Assembly: GCA_002439165.1 (NCBI GenBank)
Contig: DJTE01000003.1
Location: 1-64,000, forward strand
DNA length: 64,000 nucleotides
Direction of reading: 5' to 3'
Origin: Chryseobacterium indologenes
GTDB taxonomy: Bacteria; Bacteroidota; Bacteroidia; Flavobacteriales; Weeksellaceae
In this document: positions 52,020-60,467 of the stretch, piece by piece
Layout of the letters: each line of letters starts with the position of its first letter
How positions within the stretch are numbered: the stretch's first letter is position 1
Program-made: the position numbers and the translations under genes
The notes under the pieces: generated by a model
Told to the model about the DNA's origin: nothing
Databases searched by the model: none
Seen by the model: the letters and a program-made list of their open reading frames with translations, nothing else

Positions 52020-53849
52020 TTATTTTGCTTTACCCGTATCTGTAAGAGAATTCAGGAAAGCAATAATCTGTCTGATTTCTGCCGGGGTAAGATTCAGTTT
52101 ATCCGGTGAAAGAGTTTGGTTTTTCATCTTTAAGCCAAGTCCTTCCCCTCCGCCTTCATTGTAAAAATCAAGAACTTCTTCCAGTGTACTGAAAGCGCCA
52201 TTATGGAAATACGGTCTGGTAAGAGCAATATTCCGTACAGTAACCGTTTTGAAGGAATAATCGTAGATCCACGACTTTTCTTTTTTTACCGGGCTGCCGG
52301 CTCTTCCCAGGTCTCTATCAAGCTCAACAGGAATCTGACTGACAGGCTTTGTAGTTACTCCTAAAACTTCAGACTCATTTTCATTAAAAAACGGGGGAAC
52401 CAATCCTGAAAAATGGGGCGCAAAGTGGCAGGTTGCACAGTTCGCTTTTCCCATAAACAGATTGTAGCCTTTTTTTACCTCTTCTGAAATATCTTTTTCA
52501 TTCCTCATAAAACGGTCGAAATCGCTGTCAAAAGAATATAAGGAAGCCACATACGAACTCAGCGCTTTTGAAAAATTTTCCTTACTGATCTTTCCGTCCT
52601 TAAATGCGGAACGGAAAGCTTTTTTATATTCAGGTTTTGTTTTTAATTTTCTGATAATATCTTCGTAACTCGTATTAAATTCATCTTCATTATAGATAAC
52701 GTGTTCAGCCTGCTGTTCCAGATAAAATGCACGGAGATCGTAAAAAAACCTTTTGGCAAAAACCGCATTATAAAGTGACGGGGAATTCCTTAATACGGTT
52801 TTCCCCTCTACATTGCTTTCAGACTTAGTTTTAAGATCTGTGAAGGCATTTTCCGGAAGATGGCATGCAGCACAGCTCATTTTACCGTTTCCGCTTATAC
52901 TTCCGTCATAGAAGATGGCCTTTCCGAGATTACGGAGATCTGCATTATCTTCTGAAGATTTCAGCAATGTATAAAAATAAGGATCCAGAAAATCACTGTT
53001 AAAAAATCCTTTACTGCTCACATTCCAGCCTGAAAATTCTTTAAGATCATCCGTTCTGCCGTCCCATTTTCCCAATTCTTCATACAAAGGCTGTATATAG
53101 TTTTTATAAAACGCTATACGGTCAAATGTTTCAAAATCTGTATTCTTTGAAAGATAGCTGATACTTCCGGACAGGAGCTGATCTGCCTTCTGTACATTAT
53201 AATTTCTGAAATAAGGATCATCATGAATATATTTTTTCATTCCTGTAAGGGCATGGGCAGCTTCTTCTGAAATATTCAGGGAACCCGGTGTATCAAATCC
53301 CGTAACGCCTAAAGTATAAATCCTTATCAGCTCTATACGCAGCGGAAGTGTTTTATTATTTCCTCTGCTTAATCCGTTCTTTACAGCACTCAGATAAAAT
53401 CCGGAATAGCTGTTATATAAAAAGTCGGTGATCGTTTTGATCTTTTCTTTCTCCTCTTTGGCTTCTTCAGAGAAGATCAGTTCATCCAGAACCTGCAATC
53501 CCTCAGGAGGCAGGGTGTAAGCCGAGGTTCCTGCCGCTTCAATATGAAACAAAGGAGCTGCATTCAGGTGGGTTTTGGTAAATTCAGGATAATGATAGGC
53601 TATATAAAATTCAACCTCTTTGAATGAATTTCTGGTATTTTTAAGTGATTTCTGTAATTCTTCAAGAGACAGTCGGTCTTCTGAAAACCCGTAGACATCT
53701 GATTTCAGCTGTTCAAGCCTGGTTTTAAAGTCTGATAAACCTTTATTTACAAACGTAAGCTCATTCTTCACTCCTTTATCGGCAGGATTAAAGGACATAA
53801 CAGCAAAACCGATCAGCAGGATCACAACAAACAGCGGGTAAGATCTCAT
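52020..53849 (-). CDS. Di-haem cytochrome c peroxidase family protein with extra N-terminal domain
   Basis: 609 residues. The N-terminus is a signal anchor (YPLFVVILLIGFAVMSF). Two CxxCH haem motifs lie in the second half, MSCAACHLPENAFTD and ANCATCHFAPHFSG, and ALTRPYFHNGAFSTLEEVLDFYN is typical of the MauG/CCP family. An N-terminal helical domain of about 270 residues comes before them, absent from classical CCP of ~340 residues. Periplasmic peroxide reduction or oxidation of a protein partner is likely. It is 237 bp upstream of the PhoX-like gene; the two may be co-regulated. Confidence 0.9.
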   Translation of the reverse strand: MRSYPLFVVILLIGFAVMSFNPADKGVKNELTFVNKGLSDFKTRLEQLKSDVYGFSEDRLSLEELQKSLKNTRNSFKEVEFYIAYHYPEFTKTHLNAAPLFHIEAAGTSAYTLPPEGLQVLDELIFSEEAKEEKEKIKTITDFLYNSYSGFYLSAVKNGLSRGNNKTLPLRIELIRIYTLGVTGFDTPGSLNISEEAAHALTGMKKYIHDDPYFRNYNVQKADQLLSGSISYLSKNTDFETFDRIAFYKNYIQPLYEELGKWDGRTDDLKEFSGWNVSSKGFFNSDFLDPYFYTLLKSSEDNADLRNLGKAIFYDGSISGNGKMSCAACHLPENAFTDLKTKSESNVEGKTVLRNSPSLYNAVFAKRFFYDLRAFYLEQQAEHVIYNEDEFNTSYEDIIRKLKTKPEYKKAFRSAFKDGKISKENFSKALSSYVASLYSFDSDFDRFMRNEKDISEEVKKGYNLFMGKANCATCHFAPHFSGLVPPFFNENESEVLGVTTKPVSQIPVELDRDLGRAGSPVKKEKSWIYDYSFKTVTVRNIALTRPYFHNGAFSTLEEVLDFYNEGGGEGLGLKMKNQTLSPDKLNLTPAEIRQIIAFLNSLTDTGKAK

Positions 53850-54083
53850 GAATTTTTTAGCGGCAAAACTATCGATCGGATGTTATCTCAACTTTAATTA
53901 CAGATTAAAAAATGTTTATATTTTAAATAGGAGATTTTTCACTACTTTTAAACCCCGAAATCAAAATTCATTATTCTTAAAGAAACCGGTATTCTGAATT
54001 GCCGGTAAAAAATAATGGGGAAGGTTATTGGGAGAGGACATTTTTAATTAAATTCAAAAAACATCAGAAACGAAAATAGCATT

Positions 54084-54542
54084 ATGAAAACAAAATTATT
54101 GTTGGCCTTTGCAGCTGGTTTCCTTTCTCTTTCTGCTTTTTCACAGAAGAAACAGCAGGAAATGGCTGTGTATGCAGAGAAAAAAGGCAATGATTATTAT
54201 CTGATCCGCCTGGAAAAAGATAAAGAGATTCCCAATGTATATGTTTATTCAAACGGAACCACCAAGCCTTATAAAAAATATGCCGAACTTAAAGATATTG
54301 TTATGGACTTCCCCGGAATGATGGAGTCTAACAACTCTACTAAGGAAGAACTGGTTTCTGTTCTTAAAAAAGGAGATCATTTTTACGAAATCACTTCCCA
54401 GAGAAAAGATCCTAAGGATTTTGAAAAAACAACTGTTACCGTATATGAAGTTATTCAGGGACAGAAAAGAATTGTGGAAGAATACGGCTCCATTTATGAA
54501 CTGGTTTCATCTCCCTACAAAGAAGCGATTTTCATTAATTAA
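54084..54542 (+). CDS. Small exported protein of unknown function
   Basis: 152 residues. Signal peptide MKTKLLLAFAAGFLSLSAFS. The mature part is Lys- and Glu-rich with alternating strands (DYYLIRLEKDKEIPNVYVYS, TTVTVYEVIQGQKRIVEEYG). No known domain seen. It precedes the nucleoside phosphorylase gene by 23 bp and may be co-transcribed with it. Confidence 0.8.
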   Translation: MKTKLLLAFAAGFLSLSAFSQKKQQEMAVYAEKKGNDYYLIRLEKDKEIPNVYVYSNGTTKPYKKYAELKDIVMDFPGMMESNNSTKEELVSVLKKGDHFYEITSQRKDPKDFEKTTVTVYEVIQGQKRIVEEYGSIYELVSSPYKEAIFIN

Positions 54543-54565
54543 AATAAAAACAAAATATACATATT

Positions 54566-55420
54566 ATGCTAAACAAACTTGCTGCCTCAGAACTTGTTCT
54601 GAATGAAGACGGAAGTGTATACCACCTGAATCTTTTACCTGAAGATATTGCAGATAAGATCATCCTTGTAGGAGATCCGGACAGAGTGGCAAAAGTTTCA
54701 ACATACTTTGATAAGGTTGAAATCAAAAAAAATAAAAGAGAATTCTATACCCATACCGGAACCCTTCGCGGGGAAAGAATCACCGTAATGTCTACCGGTA
54801 TCGGAACCGAAAACATCGATATCGTGATGAACGAGCTGGATGCGCTGGTAAACATTGATCTTAAAAATAAAGAATTCAAAACAGAACACAAATCCCTGGA
54901 ATTATTCCGAATGGGAACCTGCGGAAGTGTAAATCCGGATGTACAGGTTGACAATATGCTTGTTACCCGGAATGTAGTTGGACTGGATGGTCTTATGCAT
55001 TTCTACCAGGACTATAATTTCGAAAATGAATTCTCCAGAAGCTTCCTGGAAAAGTTCCCTTATGAAAGAATCAAGCCTATGCTTTATTTCTCGGACTGGG
55101 CAGAAGAACTTGGAGAATACTACAAAGACGCCAGATACCACGGAAACACGGCAACTTTCCCGGGGTTCTACGCTCCTCAGGGAAGACAGCTTCGCCTGAA
55201 AGCTGTGGATGACCAATTCCTGGAAACATTAAACGATCTCGGTATCACAAATTTTGAAATGGAAACTTCAGCGATTTATGCTCTTTCAAAATTATTGGGC
55301 CACAAAGCTATCACGGTAAACAACGTAATTGCCAACAGAAGACGCGGAGAGTTCTCAGCAGACCACCATGCTTCTGAAAAAAACCTGATTACCTGGGTGC
55401 TTGACAGAATCATTAAATAA
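54566..55420 (+). CDS. Nucleoside phosphorylase (uridine phosphorylase-like)
   Basis: 284 residues, PNP/UDP superfamily. Motifs are IILVGDPDRVAKVSTYFD (phosphate-binding), REFYTHTGTLRGERITVMSTGIGTENI split over two strands, FRMGTCGSVNPDVQVDNMLV and NFEMETSAIYALSKLLGH (the ribose-binding ExMExS-type region). It should split nucleosides by phosphorolysis to base and ribose-1-phosphate; uridine is the best guess. It is followed by an uncharacterised gene 6 bp later. Confidence 0.93.
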   Translation: MLNKLAASELVLNEDGSVYHLNLLPEDIADKIILVGDPDRVAKVSTYFDKVEIKKNKREFYTHTGTLRGERITVMSTGIGTENIDIVMNELDALVNIDLKNKEFKTEHKSLELFRMGTCGSVNPDVQVDNMLVTRNVVGLDGLMHFYQDYNFENEFSRSFLEKFPYERIKPMLYFSDWAEELGEYYKDARYHGNTATFPGFYAPQGRQLRLKAVDDQFLETLNDLGITNFEMETSAIYALSKLLGHKAITVNNVIANRRRGEFSADHHASEKNLITWVLDRIIK

Positions 55421-55426
55421 TTGCTC

Positions 55427-55945
55427 ATGGGCCAGAATATTACTTGTCTGATCATCAATAAAAAGATTGATTTAGGGAAAGATGTCGTTCATTTCGAAGT
55501 GAATGGCTTCACCTTTGTTCCTTTCAATATGTCCTGTCCACATTTTGAGGGAATAGAAAACTTTGATCTGGCGAGCGATTATATCAAACACCTGGAATCT
55601 GAAGCCGATTTTGAAAGTTATCCATATAACCGGGACGATGATCACTGGGATGGGGATATTTTTAAAATGGTCAGAGATCATAAAATTGAAAGTTTTATCA
55701 TTGAACACAGCTCTGAATGGGCAGATATACCTGTAGACTACTGTTTTATGCAGGTTCTCGATGACAAAATCATTAAAAATGCACTGGTATATAATGAAAG
55801 TCAGTTTGCCGGAAACAATTTTGAAAACATTAAAAAAGCCAAAAAGAATTTCGGCCTGAATTTCGACTGGCTTGACATGTATGACCTGTTTCATTCTTAT
55901 CCCGTTTCGGACAGAGCTTATACTCTGGTTCAAGCAAAAAAATAA
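55427..55945 (+). CDS. Protein of unknown function downstream of nucleoside phosphorylase
   Basis: 172 residues from ATG 55427; a TTG two codons earlier is in frame. Cytoplasmic, acidic, no recognised domain. It has a repeated pattern of aromatic and acidic residues (YPYNRDDDHWDGDIFKMV, FGLNFDWLDMYDLFHSY). It follows the phosphorylase gene by six bases, so the two are co-transcribed; a terminator ends the unit. Confidence 0.75.
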   Translation: MGQNITCLIINKKIDLGKDVVHFEVNGFTFVPFNMSCPHFEGIENFDLASDYIKHLESEADFESYPYNRDDDHWDGDIFKMVRDHKIESFIIEHSSEWADIPVDYCFMQVLDDKIIKNALVYNESQFAGNNFENIKKAKKNFGLNFDWLDMYDLFHSYPVSDRAYTLVQAKK

Positions 55946-55968
55946 TTTTCAGCAATTGAAATCTTATG

Positions 55969-56001
55969 ACCTTACAGGCTCCAATCTGTAAGGTTTTTTT
56001 T
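55969..56001 (+). terminator. Intrinsic terminator after the phosphorylase operon
   Basis: Hairpin ACCTTACAG / CTGTAAGGT with an eight-base loop, followed by TTTTTTT. Confidence 0.93.
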
Positions 56002-56037
56002 ATGTGTTTTTCGCGGAGGGGCTATAATATTGGGGTA

Positions 56038-56985
56038 ATTTGTTGGATTTACGCAATGGAGCAAGGATTTTTTTATCATCATATTGCTTTTAAGGCGCAG
56101 GAAAATCTTGGATTTTCAGCAAGTTTTTCAAAACCGCTACTGATTATTTGAACATCAAAACAGCCGAAGGCTAATCCAACGCTTCATCGGATCAACGAAG
56201 TTGATTCTGTACTTGGCTCCCTGAAATATGCACAAAGAAGCTTAAACTTTGCGTTTAAAAAAAAGCATCCACAGATTTATGGTTTTTAAATCTCGCAGAT
56301 CTGGCGGATTGAGCAGATTTTTTTGGTTGGAGAATCGCAAGGACGCAAGATTTTTAGAGCGTTATGCTGTTTTTAAGGCGCAGGAAAATCTTGGATTTTC
56401 AGCAAATTTTTCAGAACCGCAACCGATTATTTTAAGATTAAAAACAGCCGAAGGCTAATCTATCGCTTCATTGAATCAACGGAGTTGATTCTACTCTTTG
56501 CTCTCTGAAATCAACGGTATCAATCATCAACTTTGCGTTTATTTTTTTAATATTAATGAATTCGTTGTAAAAATATTTCCCACAGATCGCAAAGCTTTCG
56601 CAGATGATAATGATAGATTCTACCCAATTAATAAAAATCAGTGTATAAAATATTTTCAATCTCGCAGATTCCGCAGATTGAGCAGATTTTTGTTGGATTT
56701 ACGCAATGGAGCAAGGATTTTTTTATCATTATGCTGCTTTTAAGGCGCAAGAAAATCCAAGATTTTTAGCAAATTTTTCAGAACCGCAACTGATTATTTG
56801 AAGATTAAAAACAGCCGAAGGCTAATCTATCGCTTCATCGAATCAACGGAGTTGATCTACTCTTTGCACCCTGAAATCAACGGTATTAATCATCAACTTT
56901 GCGTTTATTTTTTTTAACATTATGAGTTCGTGGCAAAAATATTTTCATGCAAATCAAGCAGCATCAAGTCAATCTACTTTATTTT
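56038..56985. repeat. Non-coding region with three copies of a ~300-bp composite repeat
   Basis: Three diverged units share the same order: (GGCGCAGGAAAATCTTGGATTTT), an ACCGCNAC-GATTATTT block, AACAGCCGAAGGCTAATC (at 56158, 56442 and 56809), a hairpin of GAATCAACGGAGTTGATTC type, and CAACTTTGCGTTT. Between units, at 56292-56327 and 56660-56696, lies TCTCGCAGAT..GATTGAGCAGATT, the motif of the 447-1434 array. An inverted relative sits near 46684. Short frames inside are not genes. Confidence 0.88.
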
Positions 56986-57750
56986 TTATTCTTCATGAAA
57001 ATTACACGGATCAGGATAGGTGAATACAAAGTCCAGATCAGAAACCAGTTTTGATGAAAGTATTTTCCGGCCTTCCGTTTTTATTTCTCCGGAAAACGGC
57101 AAGTTCTTCTGGGCATGGATCACAGCTGCCTTTGAGGGATGTAAAGGAGCGGTTACATTATAAAGTTTTCCTTCCGTCTTCAGCTCTTCCATTCTTACAA
57201 TCAGAGAACAGATATCTGCATAATGAATATGGTTGACCGGAGCTTCCAAATTGGAAACATTATAATTTTTAAGAAGCCTGTTATCCCCCATCAGCCCTCC
57301 CAATCTCAGAATATTGGCTTGCGGATATTTATTTCTGATCATTCTTTCTCCTGAGACTGCATTTACCGGCAGATCATCTTCTGTAAATTCTTTTGGAAGG
57401 TCAGGATAAACACCTGTGGTACTCATAACAAACAGCTGTCCTTTAAAATCTCCTATAAATGACAACAAATGCTGTATCCTATTATATAAAGAACTTACAC
57501 AGCAGCTTTTCCCTGAAAGCGGAATTGTAATGATCAGAATATCCAGCTGACCGATGATCCCCCACTGTTTAATTTTCTCATCCAGCTGATAATCCGGAAA
57601 ACCGGCCAGTGTTGCATTCAGCCCCTTAATGTTCAGCTCTGCAACTTTTTCCTCCGTAGTCGCCGTTGTATAAATAAGATGCGTGCCTGACAGCGATTCT
57701 GCAATTCTGGATCCGAGCCAGCCACAACCTATGATTCCTGCTTTTTTCAT
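56986..57750 (-). CDS. NAD(P)-dependent epimerase/SDR-like protein
   Basis: 254 residues. The N-terminal Rossmann motif is AGIIGCGWLGSRIAESL (GxxGxxG form), followed by LFVMSTTGVYPD (the strand before the catalytic region) and ILRLGGLMGDNR. It resembles the extended SDR/NAD-dependent epimerase group of the YeeZ type, but the usual YxxxK motif was not found, so it may bind NAD(P) without catalysing classical SDR chemistry. Single gene after a repeat-rich region. Confidence 0.8.
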   Translation of the reverse strand: MKKAGIIGCGWLGSRIAESLSGTHLIYTTATTEEKVAELNIKGLNATLAGFPDYQLDEKIKQWGIIGQLDILIITIPLSGKSCCVSSLYNRIQHLLSFIGDFKGQLFVMSTTGVYPDLPKEFTEDDLPVNAVSGERMIRNKYPQANILRLGGLMGDNRLLKNYNVSNLEAPVNHIHYADICSLIVRMEELKTEGKLYNVTAPLHPSKAAVIHAQKNLPFSGEIKTEGRKILSSKLVSDLDFVFTYPDPCNFHEE

Positions 57751-58303
57751 ATTGAATACTGATTTCTGAAAATTTCAGATGGCAGACTGTCAGCTTTTTT
57801 TAAAAGCAGCATGAATTACGGAACATGAGTATTCCTCAATTTCACCTCTTCCAGCTTTCAGCCTGATATTATCAACGACAAAATTAACTCAATATCTTTT
57901 GGCAATCCCTATTTTACTCTAAAATCTTTCTATCACATTCATTACAAAAACGCCCTAACAACCGTTAGTCGTAAAACTACTACAAATTTCAAAATAGCAT
58001 TCTATATTTTTTTTAATTGGGCGATAGGTTTTTATATTTGTCTCACTTGGAAGTGATTATTAAAATCAAAACAACACATTGTTTTACAATAAATTAAACC
58101 CCATTTAAACTAAATATTAATTTTATATTAACCTAGAAAAAACTATAATAACAAGCCATTTAAATCATTTGAAGAATGTACGATAAACCTCTTATAAAAG
58201 ATATTTTCCTGCTTTAGCAGGTATCTTTTAGGAAGTAAACATAAATGTCTGACGCAGTTTTTCAGACTGCCAACTCTCTACACCAATCCAGAAAAAATAT
58301 GTT
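57751..58303 (+). promoter_or_regulatory. Leader/regulatory region of the VgrG island
   Basis: No gene. TATATTTG at 58033-58040 fits the -7 element, although the -33 element is weak; transcription from it would give a leader of about 260 bases. Within it, at 58196-58229, is a stem-loop: AAAAGATA, a TTTT bulge, CCTGC, loop TTTA, GCAGG, TATCTTTT. It could be an attenuator or terminator of a short RNA. The rest is AT-rich. Confidence 0.45.
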
Positions 58304-60451
58304 ATGTTTCAGAACAATAAATCTTCAAAAAATCCAGACCGGAAGTCCCTCAGCGAATTATCCGGCCTGGAAACTCCGGAAATACAGCAAACCGGAGAAA
58401 CCGTAAAAAAGAGTCATCAAAAAATCAAAAAAACGGCAGAAACAGGAAGTCAGGCTTTATCCTATGTCAATACCTTTATGAATCAGACTTCACAGCCCAA
58501 TACCTCTCTGGTAAGTGAAGGTAAAATATGGACACAGCAACCCACTTCTAAAATCCATAACGCAAGTGCCATCCCGAAAAGTGAAATCCTGGGAATCAAC
58601 AGGGTGGTAAAACTTGATCTTATTATTGAAGGCAAAATCATTAAACACTTCAAGCATTTTAAACTGACGCAGTCTGCTGTAAAACATCATGAATTCAGTC
58701 TGACACTGGCCCATGACTCCCTGGGAAGCGCAGAAAACCACAACCTGGAACAGGCACAGGGATTTCTTGGAAAAAGAATAACGGTTGTTTTCAAATATAA
58801 AGATGTGGAAGACAGTCCGGAAAGAAATTTCGTGGGTGTGATTACCGAGGTAGGCTTCAGTCAGGATAAAGGAAGTCTCGGAAATATTGTTCTCACGGGA
58901 TACAGCCCTACTGTACTTTTGGATGCCGCACCCCATATCCAGAGTTTTGGCGGCAAGCAGGAAATCAGCCTGAACAGTATTGCCGATCAGGTCATTAAAG
59001 AAGGGCTTGGATCCAGTAAATTTGATTTCAGGGTAGATGCCCAGCATGGAAATATTTCATACAGTTCCCAATACGAAGAGACTCACTATAATTATCTTGC
59101 CAGAATAGCGGAAGCTTATGGCGAACAGTTTTATTATGATGGTGAAGTCCTTCACTTCGGGAAACTTCCACCTCAGGAATCCCCTGTTCAACTCGTGTAT
59201 GGAAGCAGCGTGAATGATGTAAGGATCAGAATGAAAGCCCAGCACGTGAATCCTACCTTTTACGGCTACAACAGCAGCAAAAATGAAAAACTTATTACAG
59301 GCAGTTCCAAAATAAACCATCAGTCTGATATTGCCAAACGGGCCTATGAAATATCAGAAAAAACCTTCACTACACCTTCCCTGCGTGTAGCTCCCATCAA
59401 AGCATCCAGTTTTATGGATATTGATGCTTCACAAAAAGGCACGGCAGGCAGCAAAGCGGTAGATGTATTCGTTACTTCAGGAAGCACTACCGTTCCGTTT
59501 TTATATCCGGGATGTACCGCTGATATTGAAATGCGGAAATCAGACAGCAGCCAGACCGCTTATTTCACGAAGCTGATGATTACAGAAGTCAGCCATGAAG
59601 TAGACGCAAGAGGCTATTATACCGGAAACTTTGGAGCGATTGCCGCAGATACAGGATTTATGCCACGCCCAGAATTTCATGTTCCAAGAGCAGATCCGCA
59701 GTTTGGTAAGGTGATTTCCAATACAGACCCTTTAAACCAGGGCCGGGTACAGGTTCAGTTCGACTGGCAGAACGGTCCGGATACTACCGAATTCATCCGT
59801 GTGATGACTCCTGATGCGGGAAGCAGTGATAAAGTCAATAAAAACAGGGGATTCATGTCTGTTCCGGAGGTGGGTGATCAGGTTGTGGTGAATTTCGTTC
59901 ATCAGCACCCCGACCGGCCTTTCGTAATGGGAGGAATGTTTCACGGCAGCATCGGCGCAGGCGGAGGAGCGGGAAATAATATCATGAGCTTCAGTGGAAG
60001 AAGCGGGGCGGAACTGAAATACGATAACGGAGCTGGATCTATGAACCTGAAAGATCAGGGAGGTGCGAATATGAATTTCGACGGAACCGGGAACGCAACC
60101 ACCAATGCCAACAGCAATCACACAGTTAATGCCGGAAATACCAATGTAATCAACGTTGGCGGTAAAAAAGACTCTCCTCCTCAGTCTCTGTTGAAAATGG
60201 ATGCGGCAGGGAATATCACCCTTGACGGAAAAACAAGCATCACACTTCAGGTAGGTGAAAATTCCATTACTATTTCAGGAGAGGGCATTACCGCCTCAGC
60301 AGGAAAAGGAAATATAGATATTACAGCATTAGCCGGAGCTTTAGGGATTGCCAGTATGGGGGGTGCTATGGATATTACAACAGATTCAGAGCTTACCATT
60401 ACGGGCGGACCGACTGCCGTAATGTCTTCAGGCGACACCAATATTATGTAA
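58304..60451 (+). CDS. vgrG: Type VI secretion VgrG spike protein (Bacteroidetes type)
   Basis: 715 residues. An N-terminal extension of about 90 residues is rich in Ser/Lys. Residues ~100-440: gp27-like VgrG part (FVGVITEVGFSQDKGSLGN, ISYSSQYEETHYNYLARIAEAYG). Then a gp5-type OB fold (GRVQVQFDWQNGPDTTEFIR, EVGDQVVVNFVHQHPDRPFVMGGMF) and a C-terminal beta-helix needle of Gly/Thr/Asn repeats ending in TITGGPTAVMSSGDT. The spike is carried at the tip of the T6SS tail tube. The effector gene with a PAAR-like start follows 16 bp downstream. No other T6SS structural genes are in the window. Confidence 0.96.
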   Translation: MFQNNKSSKNPDRKSLSELSGLETPEIQQTGETVKKSHQKIKKTAETGSQALSYVNTFMNQTSQPNTSLVSEGKIWTQQPTSKIHNASAIPKSEILGINRVVKLDLIIEGKIIKHFKHFKLTQSAVKHHEFSLTLAHDSLGSAENHNLEQAQGFLGKRITVVFKYKDVEDSPERNFVGVITEVGFSQDKGSLGNIVLTGYSPTVLLDAAPHIQSFGGKQEISLNSIADQVIKEGLGSSKFDFRVDAQHGNISYSSQYEETHYNYLARIAEAYGEQFYYDGEVLHFGKLPPQESPVQLVYGSSVNDVRIRMKAQHVNPTFYGYNSSKNEKLITGSSKINHQSDIAKRAYEISEKTFTTPSLRVAPIKASSFMDIDASQKGTAGSKAVDVFVTSGSTTVPFLYPGCTADIEMRKSDSSQTAYFTKLMITEVSHEVDARGYYTGNFGAIAADTGFMPRPEFHVPRADPQFGKVISNTDPLNQGRVQVQFDWQNGPDTTEFIRVMTPDAGSSDKVNKNRGFMSVPEVGDQVVVNFVHQHPDRPFVMGGMFHGSIGAGGGAGNNIMSFSGRSGAELKYDNGAGSMNLKDQGGANMNFDGTGNATTNANSNHTVNAGNTNVINVGGKKDSPPQSLLKMDAAGNITLDGKTSITLQVGENSITISGEGITASAGKGNIDITALAGALGIASMGGAMDITTDSELTITGGPTAVMSSGDTNIM

Positions 60452-60467
60452 TTCTAAAGCATGAGTC

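Noticed and set aside
56249..56743. Short open frames of 69 and 81 codons on the plus strand
   Set aside because: They lie inside the repeat block and read through the repeat motifs in different frames.
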